Below, in pieces: positions 1 through 11,116 of a stretch of 64,000 nt of DNA (the stretch's first letter is position 1; every line of letters begins with the position of its first letter). The stretch is from Methylophaga sp. (lineage in GTDB: Bacteria; Pseudomonadota; Gammaproteobacteria; Nitrosococcales; Methylophagaceae). Below the pieces are notes generated by a model. It searched no databases. It saw nothing but the letters and a program-made list of their open reading frames with translations, and had not been told where the DNA came from. A program made the translations under genes and the position numbers. The DNA is taken from assembly GCA_002733715.2 (NCBI GenBank), contig NVWQ02000055.1, positions 1-64,000 on the forward strand, read 5' to 3'.

Positions 1-2
1 CT

Positions 3-440
3 ACCATTTTCCAAACATCCACGATAGCATTTAACATGCTTAAAATTATCGGTGCATTGTATTTACTCTATCTTGCTTGGCTCGCTTTCCAAGCCGGCAC
101 TGCCCAGCTAAATGGAGCAAAAGATGTAAACATCGATTGGCACAAGCTTTATTATCGTGGTGTCATAATGAATCTCACCAATCCAAAGGTAGCTATCTTC
201 TTCCTAGCATTTCTTCCGCAGTTCGCCGATCCATCAAAAGGCTCAATTACTATTCAGCTGTTGATGTTTGGTGGATTGTTCATCATCGCGACCTTGTTAA
301 TTTTTGGCTCTATCGCTTGGTCTGCCGGCTTTCTTGGAGAATGGCTAAAAAGCTGTACGAAAGCTCAAACAATAATGAACCGCACCGCAGGAACGATATT
401 TCTAGGCTTAGCCCTTAAACTAGTCATAAGTGAGTCGTAA
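3..440 (+). CDS. LysE/RhtB family amino-acid exporter (5' end outside window)
   Basis: The frame is already open at the left edge and closes at a TAA, so the first third of the gene is missing; about 145 residues are visible. They match the rear of a LysE/RhtB exporter: a hydrophobic helix (IIGALYLLYLAWLAF), the family signature NLTNPKVAIFFLAFLPQF, then two more membrane segments up to the C-terminus. Family proteins are about 205 residues with six inner-membrane helices and expel amino acids such as threonine, homoserine or lysine. The substrate cannot be told from sequence. A same-strand GST gene follows after 47 bp. Confidence 0.85.
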   Translation, partial: TIFQTSTIAFNMLKIIGALYLLYLAWLAFQAGTAQLNGAKDVNIDWHKLYYRGVIMNLTNPKVAIFFLAFLPQFADPSKGSITIQLLMFGGLFIIATLLIFGSIAWSAGFLGEWLKSCTKAQTIMNRTAGTIFLGLALKLVISES

Positions 441-487
441 TTTTGACTATTGTCTAAGAATTAGTCACGCACTATCTGGGGGGAAAT

Positions 488-1114
488 ATGATTAAAATTT
501 ATGGAAAATCAGGTACGCGAAGCACTCGCGTTCTCTGGGCACTAGAAGAAGCAGGTGCCGACTATGAATTTATCACCGTCGACTTAGGAAAAGGTGAAGC
601 GAAACAGGATGCTTATCTAAAACTCAATCCTGGCGCTAAAGTGCCTTCTTTAGTTCACAATGATTTAGTTTTGACAGAATCTGCTGCGATTTGCACTTAT
701 ATTGGCGATCTATTCCCTGATTCAAAGCTTGTTCCAGCCTATAATTCATCTGAGCGAGCGATCTACAATCAGTCATGCTACTTCGCCATGACCGAGCTTG
801 AACAGGCACTTTGGAGTATGGCAAAACACCGATTTGCACTACCTAAAGAATTTAGAATTCGAGACATGATCACAACAGCAACGTATGAATTTGAAAAAGC
901 CTTGGATGTATTCAGTGTGTGCCTTGGTGATCGTGAGTTTTTAGTGGGTGATAACTTCACCTGTGCCGATTTAATCACCGCAAGTATTCTAAAATGGGCA
1001 GCTCAAGGCGGTAAACGAGCGCGGTCATTACGGCATGATAATGTTGAGCAATATCTAGGCCGAATACTTTCCCGTGAGGCTTTTGTTCGGGCACAGGCTC
1101 GCGAGCAGGATTAG
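488..1114 (+). CDS. Glutathione S-transferase family protein
   Basis: 208 residues, the usual length for a bacterial GST. Residues 1-80 form the thioredoxin-like half, with the start MIKIYGKSGTRSTRVLWAL and the glutathione-site stretch KVPSLVHNDLVLTESAAI (cis-proline in VPSL, then the ES pair that binds the gamma-glutamyl group). The rest is the all-helical C-terminal domain, including the conserved stretch DNFTCADLITASILKW. A G-rich Shine-Dalgarno run precedes the ATG. Family members conjugate glutathione to electrophiles or act as peroxidases in the cytoplasm; the substrate is unknown. It is a stand-alone gene between an exporter and a small membrane protein. Confidence 0.85.
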   Translation: MIKIYGKSGTRSTRVLWALEEAGADYEFITVDLGKGEAKQDAYLKLNPGAKVPSLVHNDLVLTESAAICTYIGDLFPDSKLVPAYNSSERAIYNQSCYFAMTELEQALWSMAKHRFALPKEFRIRDMITTATYEFEKALDVFSVCLGDREFLVGDNFTCADLITASILKWAAQGGKRARSLRHDNVEQYLGRILSREAFVRAQAREQD

Positions 1115-1155
1115 TTAAAGAGATAGCATTAAATGCGCTTTAAATATTGGGACAA

Positions 1156-1479
1156 ATGATAATGGATAATAATCGTGTTTGGTTTAATACTGTAGCTAAA
1201 ACGTTTGTCTACTTATTTACCGCTATTACTCTCTTGTATTTATTTTTAGTTGGTTTTAATGATCTCTATGTACCACTATCCTATCTCGCTCCATCTTTAA
1301 CACTGTTTAAACGAATTGGCATTGTCATAGCAGGTATTATTTTTTTAGTTCAATTACCAGTTGTGGCTAGTTATTATGTATCCGTCTTAAACAAAAGATA
1401 TGTTCCTTTAGCCGTAATGACCATCATTTCTTGGTTTGTTTTTGTCAGTGGAATCATCCTTATTGCTCATATAGATTGA
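1156..1479 (+). CDS. Small hydrophobic membrane protein, unknown function
   Basis: About 107 residues with three clear hydrophobic helices (roughly residues 12-33, 47-67 and 80-102), so an inner-membrane protein. I do not recognise the family. The frame could open at a TTG at 1147, but the ATGs at 1156 and 1162 are more natural starts; none has a strong ribosome site. Between helices 2 and 3 lies YYVSVLNKRYVPLA, a short loop. It sits between a GST gene and a MITE-like element and has no evident partner. Confidence 0.55.
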   Translation: MIMDNNRVWFNTVAKTFVYLFTAITLLYLFLVGFNDLYVPLSYLAPSLTLFKRIGIVIAGIIFLVQLPVVASYYVSVLNKRYVPLAVMTIISWFVFVSGIILIAHID

Positions 1480-1531
1480 TACCTTTCAACGAGATCTTGT
1501 TGCCCCTACAATTTAGTATCAAATCTTAATT

Positions 1532-1751
1532 AACCTCAGTTCTGAGGTAAGAGTTTAACCCTACTGTGAATGGAAAGCGTGTAATTTAAAGGCTTTATTG
1601 CTAAGATCCTTCCTCCTAACGTCGTCAGAATGACACTATTTGTATGTCATCCTGAGCTATAGCGAAGGAGCTCCTGTCGAAGCCATTCATTTATCAGTTA
1701 TACAATTGAATTAAAAGGATAAATTATTTTTCCTTATCCAGAACTGAGGTT
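1532..1751. mobile_element. MITE-like non-autonomous element with IS982-type ends
   Basis: A 220-bp stretch without a gene is bounded by perfect inverted ends: AACCTCAGTTCTG at 1532 and its exact complement ending at 1751. AATT lies outside each end; including these flanks the perfect inverted repeat is 18 bp (1527-1544 and 1739-1756). The outer 13 bases differ at one position from the right end of the IS982-family element at 43576-44566 (AACCTCAGATCTG), which also has AATT on both sides. Inside, a hairpin built on CAGAATGACA and TGTCATCCTG (around 1627-1656) looks like a dispersed intergenic repeat. It has no coding capacity, so it would depend on a transposase acting in trans. Confidence 0.7.
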
Positions 1752-1813
1752 AATTATTTAGCAAAGACGCGTAATAAGGTAAACTATGTCTTTAATTTAA
1801 TTGAGAATAGAAT

Positions 1814-2184
1814 GTGCAACAGTTAATCGCTATTGCTGGCGGGGGTGCATTAGGTGCTGTATTGCGCTTTTTGATGTCTTCTCATGTCTACCGATTATTT
1901 GGTAAAGACTTCCCTTATGGTACGCTTTCAGTGAATATTTTAGGCTCGTTTTTAATGGGGCTTTTGTTCATTTTAATTATCGAGCGTGGCATGCTATCCG
2001 GTGAATGGCGCAGTATTATCATCGTCGGATTTTTGGGTGCATTTACCACCTTTTCAACTTTTTCAATTGAAACATTAAACTTGCTAGAATCTGGTGAATT
2101 AAGCCGCGCCGCGCTGAATATATTTTTAAGTGTCGCGCTTTGTCTTGTGGCGACATGGCTTGGCTTGGTAATGGGAAGACAATT

Positions 2185-2188
<4 letters not shown>
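1814..2188 (+). CDS. crcB: CrcB/FluC fluoride ion channel
   Basis: 124 residues, normal for FluC, with four membrane helices. Signatures visible: GGGALGAVLRF near the N-terminus, GTLSVNILGSFLMG in the middle, and GFLGAFTTFSTFSIE, the phenylalanine-box and sodium-site region of the channel. FluC dimers export toxic fluoride passively across the inner membrane. The start is a GTG; the ATG two bases earlier is out of frame. The stop overlaps the ATG of the DUF190 gene (ATGA), so the two are translationally coupled. I found no fluoride riboswitch upstream; the MITE-like element ends 62 bp before the start. Confidence 0.93.
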
Positions 2189-4454
<2,266 letters not shown>

Positions 4455-4471
4455 GCTTAAGGAGAACATTT

Positions 4472-5689
4472 TTGGATACGGTAGCATTACAATCTCGTCG
4501 CATCGTCTCGGGCATGCGCCCAACGGGGAGGTTACACCTTGGTCATTATCATGGCGTATTAAAAAACTGGATTAAACTCCAACATGAATTTGATTGCTTC
4601 TTTTTTGTGGCTGACTGGCATGCGCTGACTACACATTATGAAGAAAGTGGCATTATCGAAGATAGTGTTTGGGAAATGGTCATTGATTGGATCGCTGCCG
4701 GTATTGAGCCTTCAGCCGTGTCTTTATTCCTGCAATCAAAAGTGCCTGAGCATGCCGAGTTACATTTATTATTATCGATGATAACCCCTATCTCGTGGTT
4801 AGAACGCGTGCCAACCTATAAAGATCAGCAAGCAAAACTAAAAGAAAAAGACCTGTCAACTTATGGATTCTTAGGCTATCCATTGCTACAAAGTGCCGAT
4901 ATTTTGATTTATCGTGCAGGGCAAGTGCCCGTAGGTGAAGATCAAGTTGTGCATGTTGAGTTAACCCGCGAAGTAGCCCGCCGCTTTAATCATATTTATG
5001 GTCGCGAAGCTGATTTTGAACAAAAAGCCGAACAAGCGATTAAAAAAATGGGTAAGAAGAATGCAAAATTGTATTCAAATTTACGTAGGGCTTACACTGA
5101 GCAAGGCGATGCTGAGGCCTTAGAAACGGCTCGTGCATTATTAAAAAGCCAACAAAACTTGGCTTTAGGTGATACCGAACGATTATTTGGTTATCTTGAG
5201 GGTGGTGGTAAAGTTATCCTTCCTGAGCCACAAGCTTTGCTTACTCCAGCAGCTAAAATGCCGGGCTTAGATGGCCAAAAAATGTCTAAATCGTATGGTA
5301 ATACCATTGCATTACGTGAATCTGAAGCATCGATCTCTGAGAAAATTAAAAAGATGCCCACCGATCCTAGCCGTGTCCGTCTTACTGATCCCGGTGAGCC
5401 GGATAAATGTCCTGTATGGCAGTTGCACGAGATCTATTCATCTGACGATCAAAAACAATGGGTGCAAGAAGGCTGCCGTAGTGCAGGCATTGGTTGCTTA
5501 GAGTGTAAAGGGCCACTCATTGATTCTATTTGTGCTGAATTAAAACCTATTCGCGAGCGTGCAGAAGAATTGAGCCGTCACCCTGAAGATGTGCGGCGCA
5601 TCATTGAAGATGGTAATGAAGCTGCGCGCGAAGTGGCGCGCGATACTCTAAAAGAAGTACGAGAAGCAATGGGCTTGAGCTACAAGTAA
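4472..5689 (+). CDS. trpS: Tryptophanyl-tRNA synthetase (long form)
   Basis: 405 residues, longer than the 330-residue E. coli enzyme because of an insertion before the KMSKS loop (about residues 170-250), as in a known subgroup of proteobacterial TrpRS. Class I signatures: PTGRLHLGHYHG (HIGH variant) and GQKMSKSYGN (KMSKS). The start is a TTG with a good ribosome site (AAGGAGA) nine bases upstream. The enzyme charges tRNA-Trp in the cytoplasm. It follows the M50 protease by 17 bp and is followed by a strong stem-loop. Confidence 0.96.
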   Translation: MDTVALQSRRIVSGMRPTGRLHLGHYHGVLKNWIKLQHEFDCFFFVADWHALTTHYEESGIIEDSVWEMVIDWIAAGIEPSAVSLFLQSKVPEHAELHLLLSMITPISWLERVPTYKDQQAKLKEKDLSTYGFLGYPLLQSADILIYRAGQVPVGEDQVVHVELTREVARRFNHIYGREADFEQKAEQAIKKMGKKNAKLYSNLRRAYTEQGDAEALETARALLKSQQNLALGDTERLFGYLEGGGKVILPEPQALLTPAAKMPGLDGQKMSKSYGNTIALRESEASISEKIKKMPTDPSRVRLTDPGEPDKCPVWQLHEIYSSDDQKQWVQEGCRSAGIGCLECKGPLIDSICAELKPIRERAEELSRHPEDVRRIIEDGNEAAREVARDTLKEVREAMGLSYK

Positions 5690-5700
5690 ATCTTAAACTC

Positions 5701-5754
5701 ACCACAGAGACACTGAACTTATAAAATCCGCTGTGATCTCAGTGCCTCTGTGGT
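5701..5754. terminator. Stem-loop between trpS and rluB
   Basis: Two 16-base arms, 5701-5716 and 5739-5754, pair with one mismatch (ACCACAGAGACACTGA against TCAGTGCCTCTGTGGT) around a 22-base loop. The right arm is followed by AAAAACAAAA rather than a T run, so on the plus strand it is not a classical intrinsic terminator. The CACAGAG-rich arms resemble a dispersed intergenic repeat type; it may end or protect the trpS transcript. Confidence 0.5.
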
Positions 5755-5795
5755 AAAAACAAAATTTATAATTAATCATGTCGGGAGACAACAAA

Positions 5796-6677
5796 ATGGC
5801 AGAACGAATTCAAAAAGTATTAGCACGTGCAGGTTACGGCTCACGTCGTGGCCTTGAGAAAATGATCAAAGATGGCCAAATTACTGTAAATGGTGAGCAG
5901 GCTAAATTAGGCGATAAAATAGCCTTTGGCGATACGGTTCGCCTCGAAGGTGGTAAACCATTATCACCGAAACGCTTATGGCAACAACCACAACAAGTCA
6001 TGCTTTATAACAAACCGGTAGGTGAAGTATGTACGCGTAATGACCCTGAAGGCCGCCGAACTATGTTCCAAGCATTACCCGCGCCTGAAGAAGGTCGCTG
6101 GGTCAGTGTTGGCCGCTTAGATATTAATACTAGTGGATTAATTATCTTAACCACTGATGGTGAGCTAGCTAATAAATTGATGCATCCCTCGAATGAAATG
6201 GATCGTGAATATGCCGTTCGTGTTTTGGGTGAAGTCACATCTGAAATGATGCAGAATTTACGTGATGGTGTTGAGCTAGAAGATGGTAAAGCACACTTTT
6301 CTGATATTCAAGAAGCCGGTGGTGAAGGTGCCAATCATTGGTATCACGTGGTTATTCAAGAAGGGCGTAACCGCGCTGTTCGACGATTATGGGAAAGCCA
6401 AGGCGTACAAGTGAGCCGCTTGATGCGCGTTCGCTATGGCACCGTGATTATTCCTAAGCAGTTAAAAATGGGCAAGTGGATGATGCTTGAAGGAAAAGAC
6501 TTAGAAAGACTTTATGAATCTGTAGATTTACAGCCTAATGAAGTCGAGAATATAGGTCGTGCACAGCGTGAGAAAAAGCTTCGTCCAATCAAAATGACCA
6601 AAGCACCACCTGCACGACAAAAAACTGATAGCAAATCATATAAAGGAAAACGTGCGCCCCGTATTCGAGGCCGTTAG
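5796..6677 (+). CDS. rluB: 23S rRNA pseudouridine(2605) synthase RluB
   Basis: About 293 residues from the ATG at 5796, preferred over the ATG at 5778 because GGGAG lies nine bases ahead of it and the protein then opens MAERIQKVLARAGYGSRR like its family. Residues 1-60 are an S4 RNA-binding domain. The RsuA/RluB catalytic domain follows, with the active-site aspartate in GRLDINTSGLIILTTDGEL and the later motif EGRNRAVRRLWE. The tail is basic (KGKRAPRIRGR), as usual for RluB. It isomerises one uridine in helix 93 of 23S rRNA during ribosome assembly. Confidence 0.92.
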   Translation: MAERIQKVLARAGYGSRRGLEKMIKDGQITVNGEQAKLGDKIAFGDTVRLEGGKPLSPKRLWQQPQQVMLYNKPVGEVCTRNDPEGRRTMFQALPAPEEGRWVSVGRLDINTSGLIILTTDGELANKLMHPSNEMDREYAVRVLGEVTSEMMQNLRDGVELEDGKAHFSDIQEAGGEGANHWYHVVIQEGRNRAVRRLWESQGVQVSRLMRVRYGTVIIPKQLKMGKWMMLEGKDLERLYESVDLQPNEVENIGRAQREKKLRPIKMTKAPPARQKTDSKSYKGKRAPRIRGR

Positions 6678-6703
6678 TTAAACCTTAATTGAGCAGGGGA
6701 TGA

Positions 6704-7627
6704 TTAAGCACTAATTGTTGTTTGATTTCGCCCTGCTTTTTTTGCTTTGTATAAGGCACTATCAGCACGAGAAAATAAAGATTCGCTTTTTTCACCATGC
6801 TTTAATTGAGCCACACCTAAACTAACGGTGAAACCAAATGTCCGTGATCCATCATTACAATTTAATTGTGATATGGCAATACGAATACGCTCAGCGACTA
6901 ACAATGCCGCCTTGCTATCAGTATTACTTAAGATAAGCGTAAACTCTTCGCCACCATATCTGAAAGCAATATCACTTGCACGCATTGAATCGGTCAATGA
7001 TTTTGCTAATTTCTTAAGTGCTAAGTCTCCAGCGCTGTGTCCATAGGTATCGTTTACTGCTTTGAAAAAATCGATATCTAACATTACCAATGACATAGGT
7101 GAATGTTGACGTTGAGCTAAATCAATTTCACGTTTTAGACTCTTATCAAAAGCACCTCGGTTATTTAAGCCTGTTAATTTATCCTGCAATGCCGCCGCTT
7201 GTGCTTCACGATAAAGTAAGCAATTACGCAATGGGTATACTAACTTGCATAACAAGTCTTCTAATAATTGCGTATCAGAATCAGTAAATTTTTTACTGCG
7301 CGTTAATGTTAGCTCGCCTAACCAATCTCCATTCATTTCCAAACGGTAGTGGCAAGAATGATGGCTACGGCTACCAGTATTAATTTCACAGTGAGAACTT
7401 TGATTTTGATAGTGCAGGCTATCATAGTCTAATACTTTGCTTGCCTCTATATGAAACAACTCTATAACCTTATCAAGCTCTAAAGTGATTTGTAAAATGC
7501 CGGGGAGCCTAGCAATAATATCTTCTTCGCTAGTAGATGCATCTTCTGGAAGATTGAAATCAATTGCGTGGCTATGTTTGCCAACCAAAGATAATTTTGC
7601 GGTTTCTGTCTGTAGTTGATTTTCCAT
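6704..7627 (-). CDS. Diguanylate cyclase (GGDEF) with N-terminal sensor region
   Basis: 307 residues. The N-terminal 140 residues have a GAF-like look and no membrane segment; the rest is a GGDEF domain with metal and substrate motifs (DIDFFKAVNDTYGHSAGD), the active-site variant GGEEF, and an inhibitory RxxD site (RASD) five residues before it. It should make cyclic di-GMP from two GTP. The ATG at 7627 follows GAGGA at good spacing and is preferred over a TTG at 7642. It stands alone, convergent with rluB. Confidence 0.88.
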   Translation of the reverse strand: MENQLQTETAKLSLVGKHSHAIDFNLPEDASTSEEDIIARLPGILQITLELDKVIELFHIEASKVLDYDSLHYQNQSSHCEINTGSRSHHSCHYRLEMNGDWLGELTLTRSKKFTDSDTQLLEDLLCKLVYPLRNCLLYREAQAAALQDKLTGLNNRGAFDKSLKREIDLAQRQHSPMSLVMLDIDFFKAVNDTYGHSAGDLALKKLAKSLTDSMRASDIAFRYGGEEFTLILSNTDSKAALLVAERIRIAISQLNCNDGSRTFGFTVSLGVAQLKHGEKSESLFSRADSALYKAKKAGRNQTTISA

Positions 7628-7744
7628 CTTGTAAATCCTCAAGCTCTAGTTTTATATAACTAGTCTTAAGCGATTATCATGCCAAAATAGTATTCTATCT
7701 AAATATCAATATGTTAAGAGATGATTGTCGATAAATTGACGGGG

Positions 7745-8476
7745 CTATTGTGCAGAAAAACACTGGCCTGTTTTAGTGAGGCTATCTTTTCCCATTAAAT
7801 AAAGATAGGTTGACACAAGATCTTCTGGCAAGGGTAATGAGTTTGGATTAATCCCTGGAAAAGCACGTGCATATAGCATCGTTTGCACCGGCCCTGGTAT
7901 CACGCAATTCACCCGCAATCGCCCTTCACTTTCAAATTCATCGGCTAACTGTTTACTTAATGTTTCGATGCCTGCTTTAGCCACACCGTAGCCTGCCCAA
8001 TATGCTTTGTCTTTATAATCATCGCTAGTGAAAATGATGGCGCCATGTTCCTGCTGCCGAAGCATCGCCACACATGCACGCGTTAATAAATAAGGCGCTG
8101 TAAGATTAATGTGCAATGTTTCTAACCATATCGCTGTATTTTGATTGTCAAAAGATGCAATTTGGCCCAAGCTTGCAGCGCAATGCACTAAACCATCTAA
8201 GCGCCCAAAATTTTCGGCAATATTACTCGCTAAGGTTTCATAGTCTGTAACACTTGCGCCCATTAAATCCAGCGGATAAATTGCCGGTGTTTTTCCACCA
8301 TTTGCTTCAATATCATCATAAGTTTTTTCTACCGCTTTAATATTCTTATCTAGCAAAACAACGGTCGCGCCATGTTTAGCATAAGATTTGGCCACGGCTG
8401 CACCAATACCATCTCCCGCTCCGGTTACGAGAATAACGCTATCAAGAAGAAGATCAGATGTAGCAGAATAATTCAT
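7745..8476 (-). CDS. yciK: YciK family short-chain oxidoreductase
   Basis: 243 residues with a classical SDR fold: cofactor motif TGAGDGIG at about residues 19-26 and an active-site region around SDDYKDKAYWAGYGVAKAG with the YxxxK pair, close to the E. coli YciK pattern. It presumably reduces or oxidises a small carbonyl compound with NAD(P); the physiological substrate is not known. It lies on the same strand as the hpnE-hpnD genes and downstream of them by 41 bp. Confidence 0.82.
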   Translation of the reverse strand: MNYSATSDLLLDSVILVTGAGDGIGAAVAKSYAKHGATVVLLDKNIKAVEKTYDDIEANGGKTPAIYPLDLMGASVTDYETLASNIAENFGRLDGLVHCAASLGQIASFDNQNTAIWLETLHINLTAPYLLTRACVAMLRQQEHGAIIFTSDDYKDKAYWAGYGVAKAGIETLSKQLADEFESEGRLRVNCVIPGPVQTMLYARAFPGINPNSLPLPEDLVSTYLYLMGKDSLTKTGQCFSAQ

Positions 8477-8517
8477 TTTTATGGATTCAGCAGTAATTAA
8501 AGGTAACAGTATACCAA

Positions 8518-9798
8518 CTACTTAAGACTGGCCACTACTTGCTTTGCACAATTTTCGCCATTGCGAATGGCACCCTCTAAAGTAGCAGGATAATTATTGG
8601 CAACATAATCACCGGCCAACCATAAACCTGTAATATCCGTTTTGTACTCTGGCCGCTGCTTTTCTATACCTACCGTACATGCAAATGTGGCACGCTTTTC
8701 CCTAATTACCAATCCCTGTTCTGCTTGCTCCGGCATGCTAGGAAAAAGTTGATGAACCTCTGCGCAGACTAAAGAAATTAATTCACCCTTTGCCATGCTT
8801 TCATGCTTGCCCGGTGCGCTGATCACTACAGCCATTAAGCCCGGCGTTTGTTCGCTTCGATCAAAGATCCACTGACTTGTTGTACCTGACATGCCCAGCA
8901 TAGGTGCATTCAAGCGCGTATCCTCAGCATACTGCAAATACACGGTACAAATTGGATATTCTTCTGGTAAATGAAAGTTCATATGTGGAGACAATAAGGT
9001 ATGACTCTGAGATACATTGGTGGCAACAATAACAGTATCACCTTCAAGCCGACTATCGTCGTCGGTAACAAGTCTTTTAACTTTGTTATCTTCAACGATA
9101 AGCGCTTTCACTCTGGTTTTCAGGCTAATTTTACCGCCATGTTCCTGAATATATTTTGCTGCCGCCTTGGGAAATAAATCACCCAAAGGCTGACGCGGAA
9201 TCAATGTATCAGCAGACGACTTGCCTTTACCCATGCTATCTCGCAATACAATGGCAAGCAAATGCGCCGAGGCTTCTTCTATCGGTGTATTCAATGTGGC
9301 GAGGCATAGTGGTTCCCATAACTGCCTAACTAAGCGCTGTGATTGCCCGGAAGAAAGTAACCACTTACTCACTGTTATATCTTCTAAGGATAATACTCTT
9401 TCAATATCGGACTGTAATTTAGAAACCCGCTTTAATCCTGACATTCCAGCGCTGGAAGCTAAATTCCACGCTAAAGATAAAGGCCAGGGGAGGTAGCTTT
9501 TACTTGATAACCGTAACGGCGGATATTGTGTATCATGGATAACAAGATCCATCGCTTGTCGGTCAAAGACCTCTGCCGTATCAATACCTATCGACTGCAT
9601 CATAGCCAACATTCGATCATAAGCTCCGATCATCAAGTGCTGACCATTATCAATAGTGCGCGCACCCCATGATACATTTCGAGCTCGGCCACCCAATTGT
9701 TTGGCCGATTCGATTAAATGAACTGATTCTCCCTGCTGCACACAGGTAATGGCCGCGGCAAGACCACTCCAACCGCCACCGACGATCAAAATTGTCAT
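8518..9798 (-). CDS. hpnE: Hydroxysqualene dehydroxylase HpnE
   Basis: 426 residues. The N-terminus is a Rossmann FAD site (ILIVGGGWSGLAAAI) and the early motif IDNGQHLMIGAY is typical of HpnE rather than of carotenoid desaturases; the C-terminal FAD motif is LWLAGDYVANNYPATLEG. In the HpnCDE route it converts hydroxysqualene to squalene, the precursor of hopanoids or C30 carotenoids. The start overlaps the hpnD stop by four bases. No HpnC-type gene lies in this window. Confidence 0.88.
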   Translation of the reverse strand: MTILIVGGGWSGLAAAITCVQQGESVHLIESAKQLGGRARNVSWGARTIDNGQHLMIGAYDRMLAMMQSIGIDTAEVFDRQAMDLVIHDTQYPPLRLSSKSYLPWPLSLAWNLASSAGMSGLKRVSKLQSDIERVLSLEDITVSKWLLSSGQSQRLVRQLWEPLCLATLNTPIEEASAHLLAIVLRDSMGKGKSSADTLIPRQPLGDLFPKAAAKYIQEHGGKISLKTRVKALIVEDNKVKRLVTDDDSRLEGDTVIVATNVSQSHTLLSPHMNFHLPEEYPICTVYLQYAEDTRLNAPMLGMSGTTSQWIFDRSEQTPGLMAVVISAPGKHESMAKGELISLVCAEVHQLFPSMPEQAEQGLVIREKRATFACTVGIEKQRPEYKTDITGLWLAGDYVANNYPATLEGAIRNGENCAKQVVASLK

Positions 9799-10640
9799 TT
9801 AAATTTCTTTTGCTGACGCGCCGTTCGCCATGCTATCCATAACTTTCTAAGTGGCGTTAATGAAACGCGGTGCTGCATCACCTTAAAACCGTCCTTTTCA
9901 ATTTCATCTAACGTCGCTTCATAAATAGCCGCCATAATTAAACCTGTTCGTTGGCTGTAGCGATCGCTGTCTGGCAATACATCCATTGCCTGCTGATAAT
10001 ATTGTCGCGCGCGTTCTGTTTGAAATGTAAGACAAGCGATTAACTCCTCACTTGATTGAAGCTCTAACAACTCTTCTGTTTTAACATTAAATTTCTGCAA
10101 GTCTTCCTGTGGCAGATAAATACGACCTCGCTCTGCATCTTCACGCACATCTCGTATGATATTAGTGAGCTGTAATGCCATTCCCAGATTTTCTGCATAT
10201 TTAAGCGTGTTTCGGTCCTTATAACCGAAGATCTCAACAGATAATAGCCCAACAACACTAGCTGCACGATGACAATACAAGGCAAGATGCTTAAATTCTT
10301 GATATGAAAACTGGTCCAAATCCATTTCCATACCATCAATGATTTCCATAAAGTATTCTTCATGCAAATCAAAATTTTGTATCGCCGTCTGCAGCGCTTT
10401 ACCTACAGGATGCGCCGCCTCACCTTTAAAGGTTTGGGTGATTTCAAAGCGCCACCACTCTAGTTTTTTACGGGCAACATCAGCATCACTGGTCTCATCC
10501 ACCGCATCATCCACTTCTCGGCAAAATGCGTATAACGCAATAATTGCTTGACGCTGTAACTCAGGTAAAAACAAAAAACTATAATAAAAGCTAGAACCAC
10601 TTTTGGCCGCTTTATCTTTGCAATATTCATCAGGCGTCAT
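9795..10640 (-). CDS. hpnD: Presqualene diphosphate synthase HpnD
   Basis: 281 residues of the squalene/phytoene synthase family. The opening YCKDKAAKSGSSFYYSF and the first aspartate-rich motif FCREVDDAVDE are of HpnD type; the second is LTNIIRDVREDAERGRIYLP. It joins two farnesyl diphosphates to presqualene diphosphate. It overlaps hpnE at its 3' end and the ferredoxin gene at its 5' end, four bases each, so the three are co-translated. Phytoene or diapophytoene synthase activity is the main alternative, but the partner HpnE argues for squalene. Confidence 0.87.
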   Translation of the reverse strand: MTPDEYCKDKAAKSGSSFYYSFLFLPELQRQAIIALYAFCREVDDAVDETSDADVARKKLEWWRFEITQTFKGEAAHPVGKALQTAIQNFDLHEEYFMEIIDGMEMDLDQFSYQEFKHLALYCHRAASVVGLLSVEIFGYKDRNTLKYAENLGMALQLTNIIRDVREDAERGRIYLPQEDLQKFNVKTEELLELQSSEELIACLTFQTERARQYYQQAMDVLPDSDRYSQRTGLIMAAIYEATLDEIEKDGFKVMQHRVSLTPLRKLWIAWRTARQQKKFK

Positions 10641-10939
10641 CGTTTTAAACGCTCCACAATTTTACTCTGCTGCAAGTGAGACTCCAGAATCTCATCAATG
10701 TCTTCCTTAGTTTGATATTGATACCACGTACCTTCAGGATAAATCACCATCATCGGCCCTAATGCGCAACGATTTAAACAGCCGGCATTGTTTATCCGCA
10801 CCTTTTTAAGTCTTAATTCTTTTACCCTTTGCTTAGCATAGTCACGTAACGACTGCGCACCATGCTGTTGGCAATACTCTCTACCATCATCACGTTCATG
10901 GGTGCAAAAGAATAAGTGGTATTTATAAATTTCTTTCAT
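10637..10939 (-). CDS. Thioredoxin-like [2Fe-2S] ferredoxin
   Basis: 100 residues from the ATG at 10939 (MKEIYKYHLFFCTHERDDGR). Four cysteines in family spacing: Cys in FFCTHERDDGREYC and the pair in INNAGCLNRCALGPMMVIYP. This is the stand-alone (2Fe-2S) thioredoxin-fold ferredoxin related to NuoE. Its stop overlaps the hpnD start (ATGA), so it heads the hpn operon; it may supply electrons to HpnE, but that is inferred from position only. The frame extends upstream to 11020 without family similarity or a ribosome site. Confidence 0.8.
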   Translation of the reverse strand: MKEIYKYHLFFCTHERDDGREYCQQHGAQSLRDYAKQRVKELRLKKVRINNAGCLNRCALGPMMVIYPEGTWYQYQTKEDIDEILESHLQQSKIVERLKR

Positions 10940-11116
10940 GGTGAAAGGATAACGGATAAACGCATTCAGACAAACAAAATAGTCTAAATTAACCACTATT
11001 AGGGATGGATATTCACTCAAGAGCGTGATTAACTTATCAATATTCGTGATATAGCTACAAGAATAACAATATAGTTTAATTGTATGATATTGGAAATACC
11101 TTATAAGTCGACATAA

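Noticed and set aside
1752-1813. Fluoride riboswitch ahead of crcB
   Set aside because: The short leader lacks the conserved GGNGAUGG and CUGAUG elements, and the MITE-like element ends too close.
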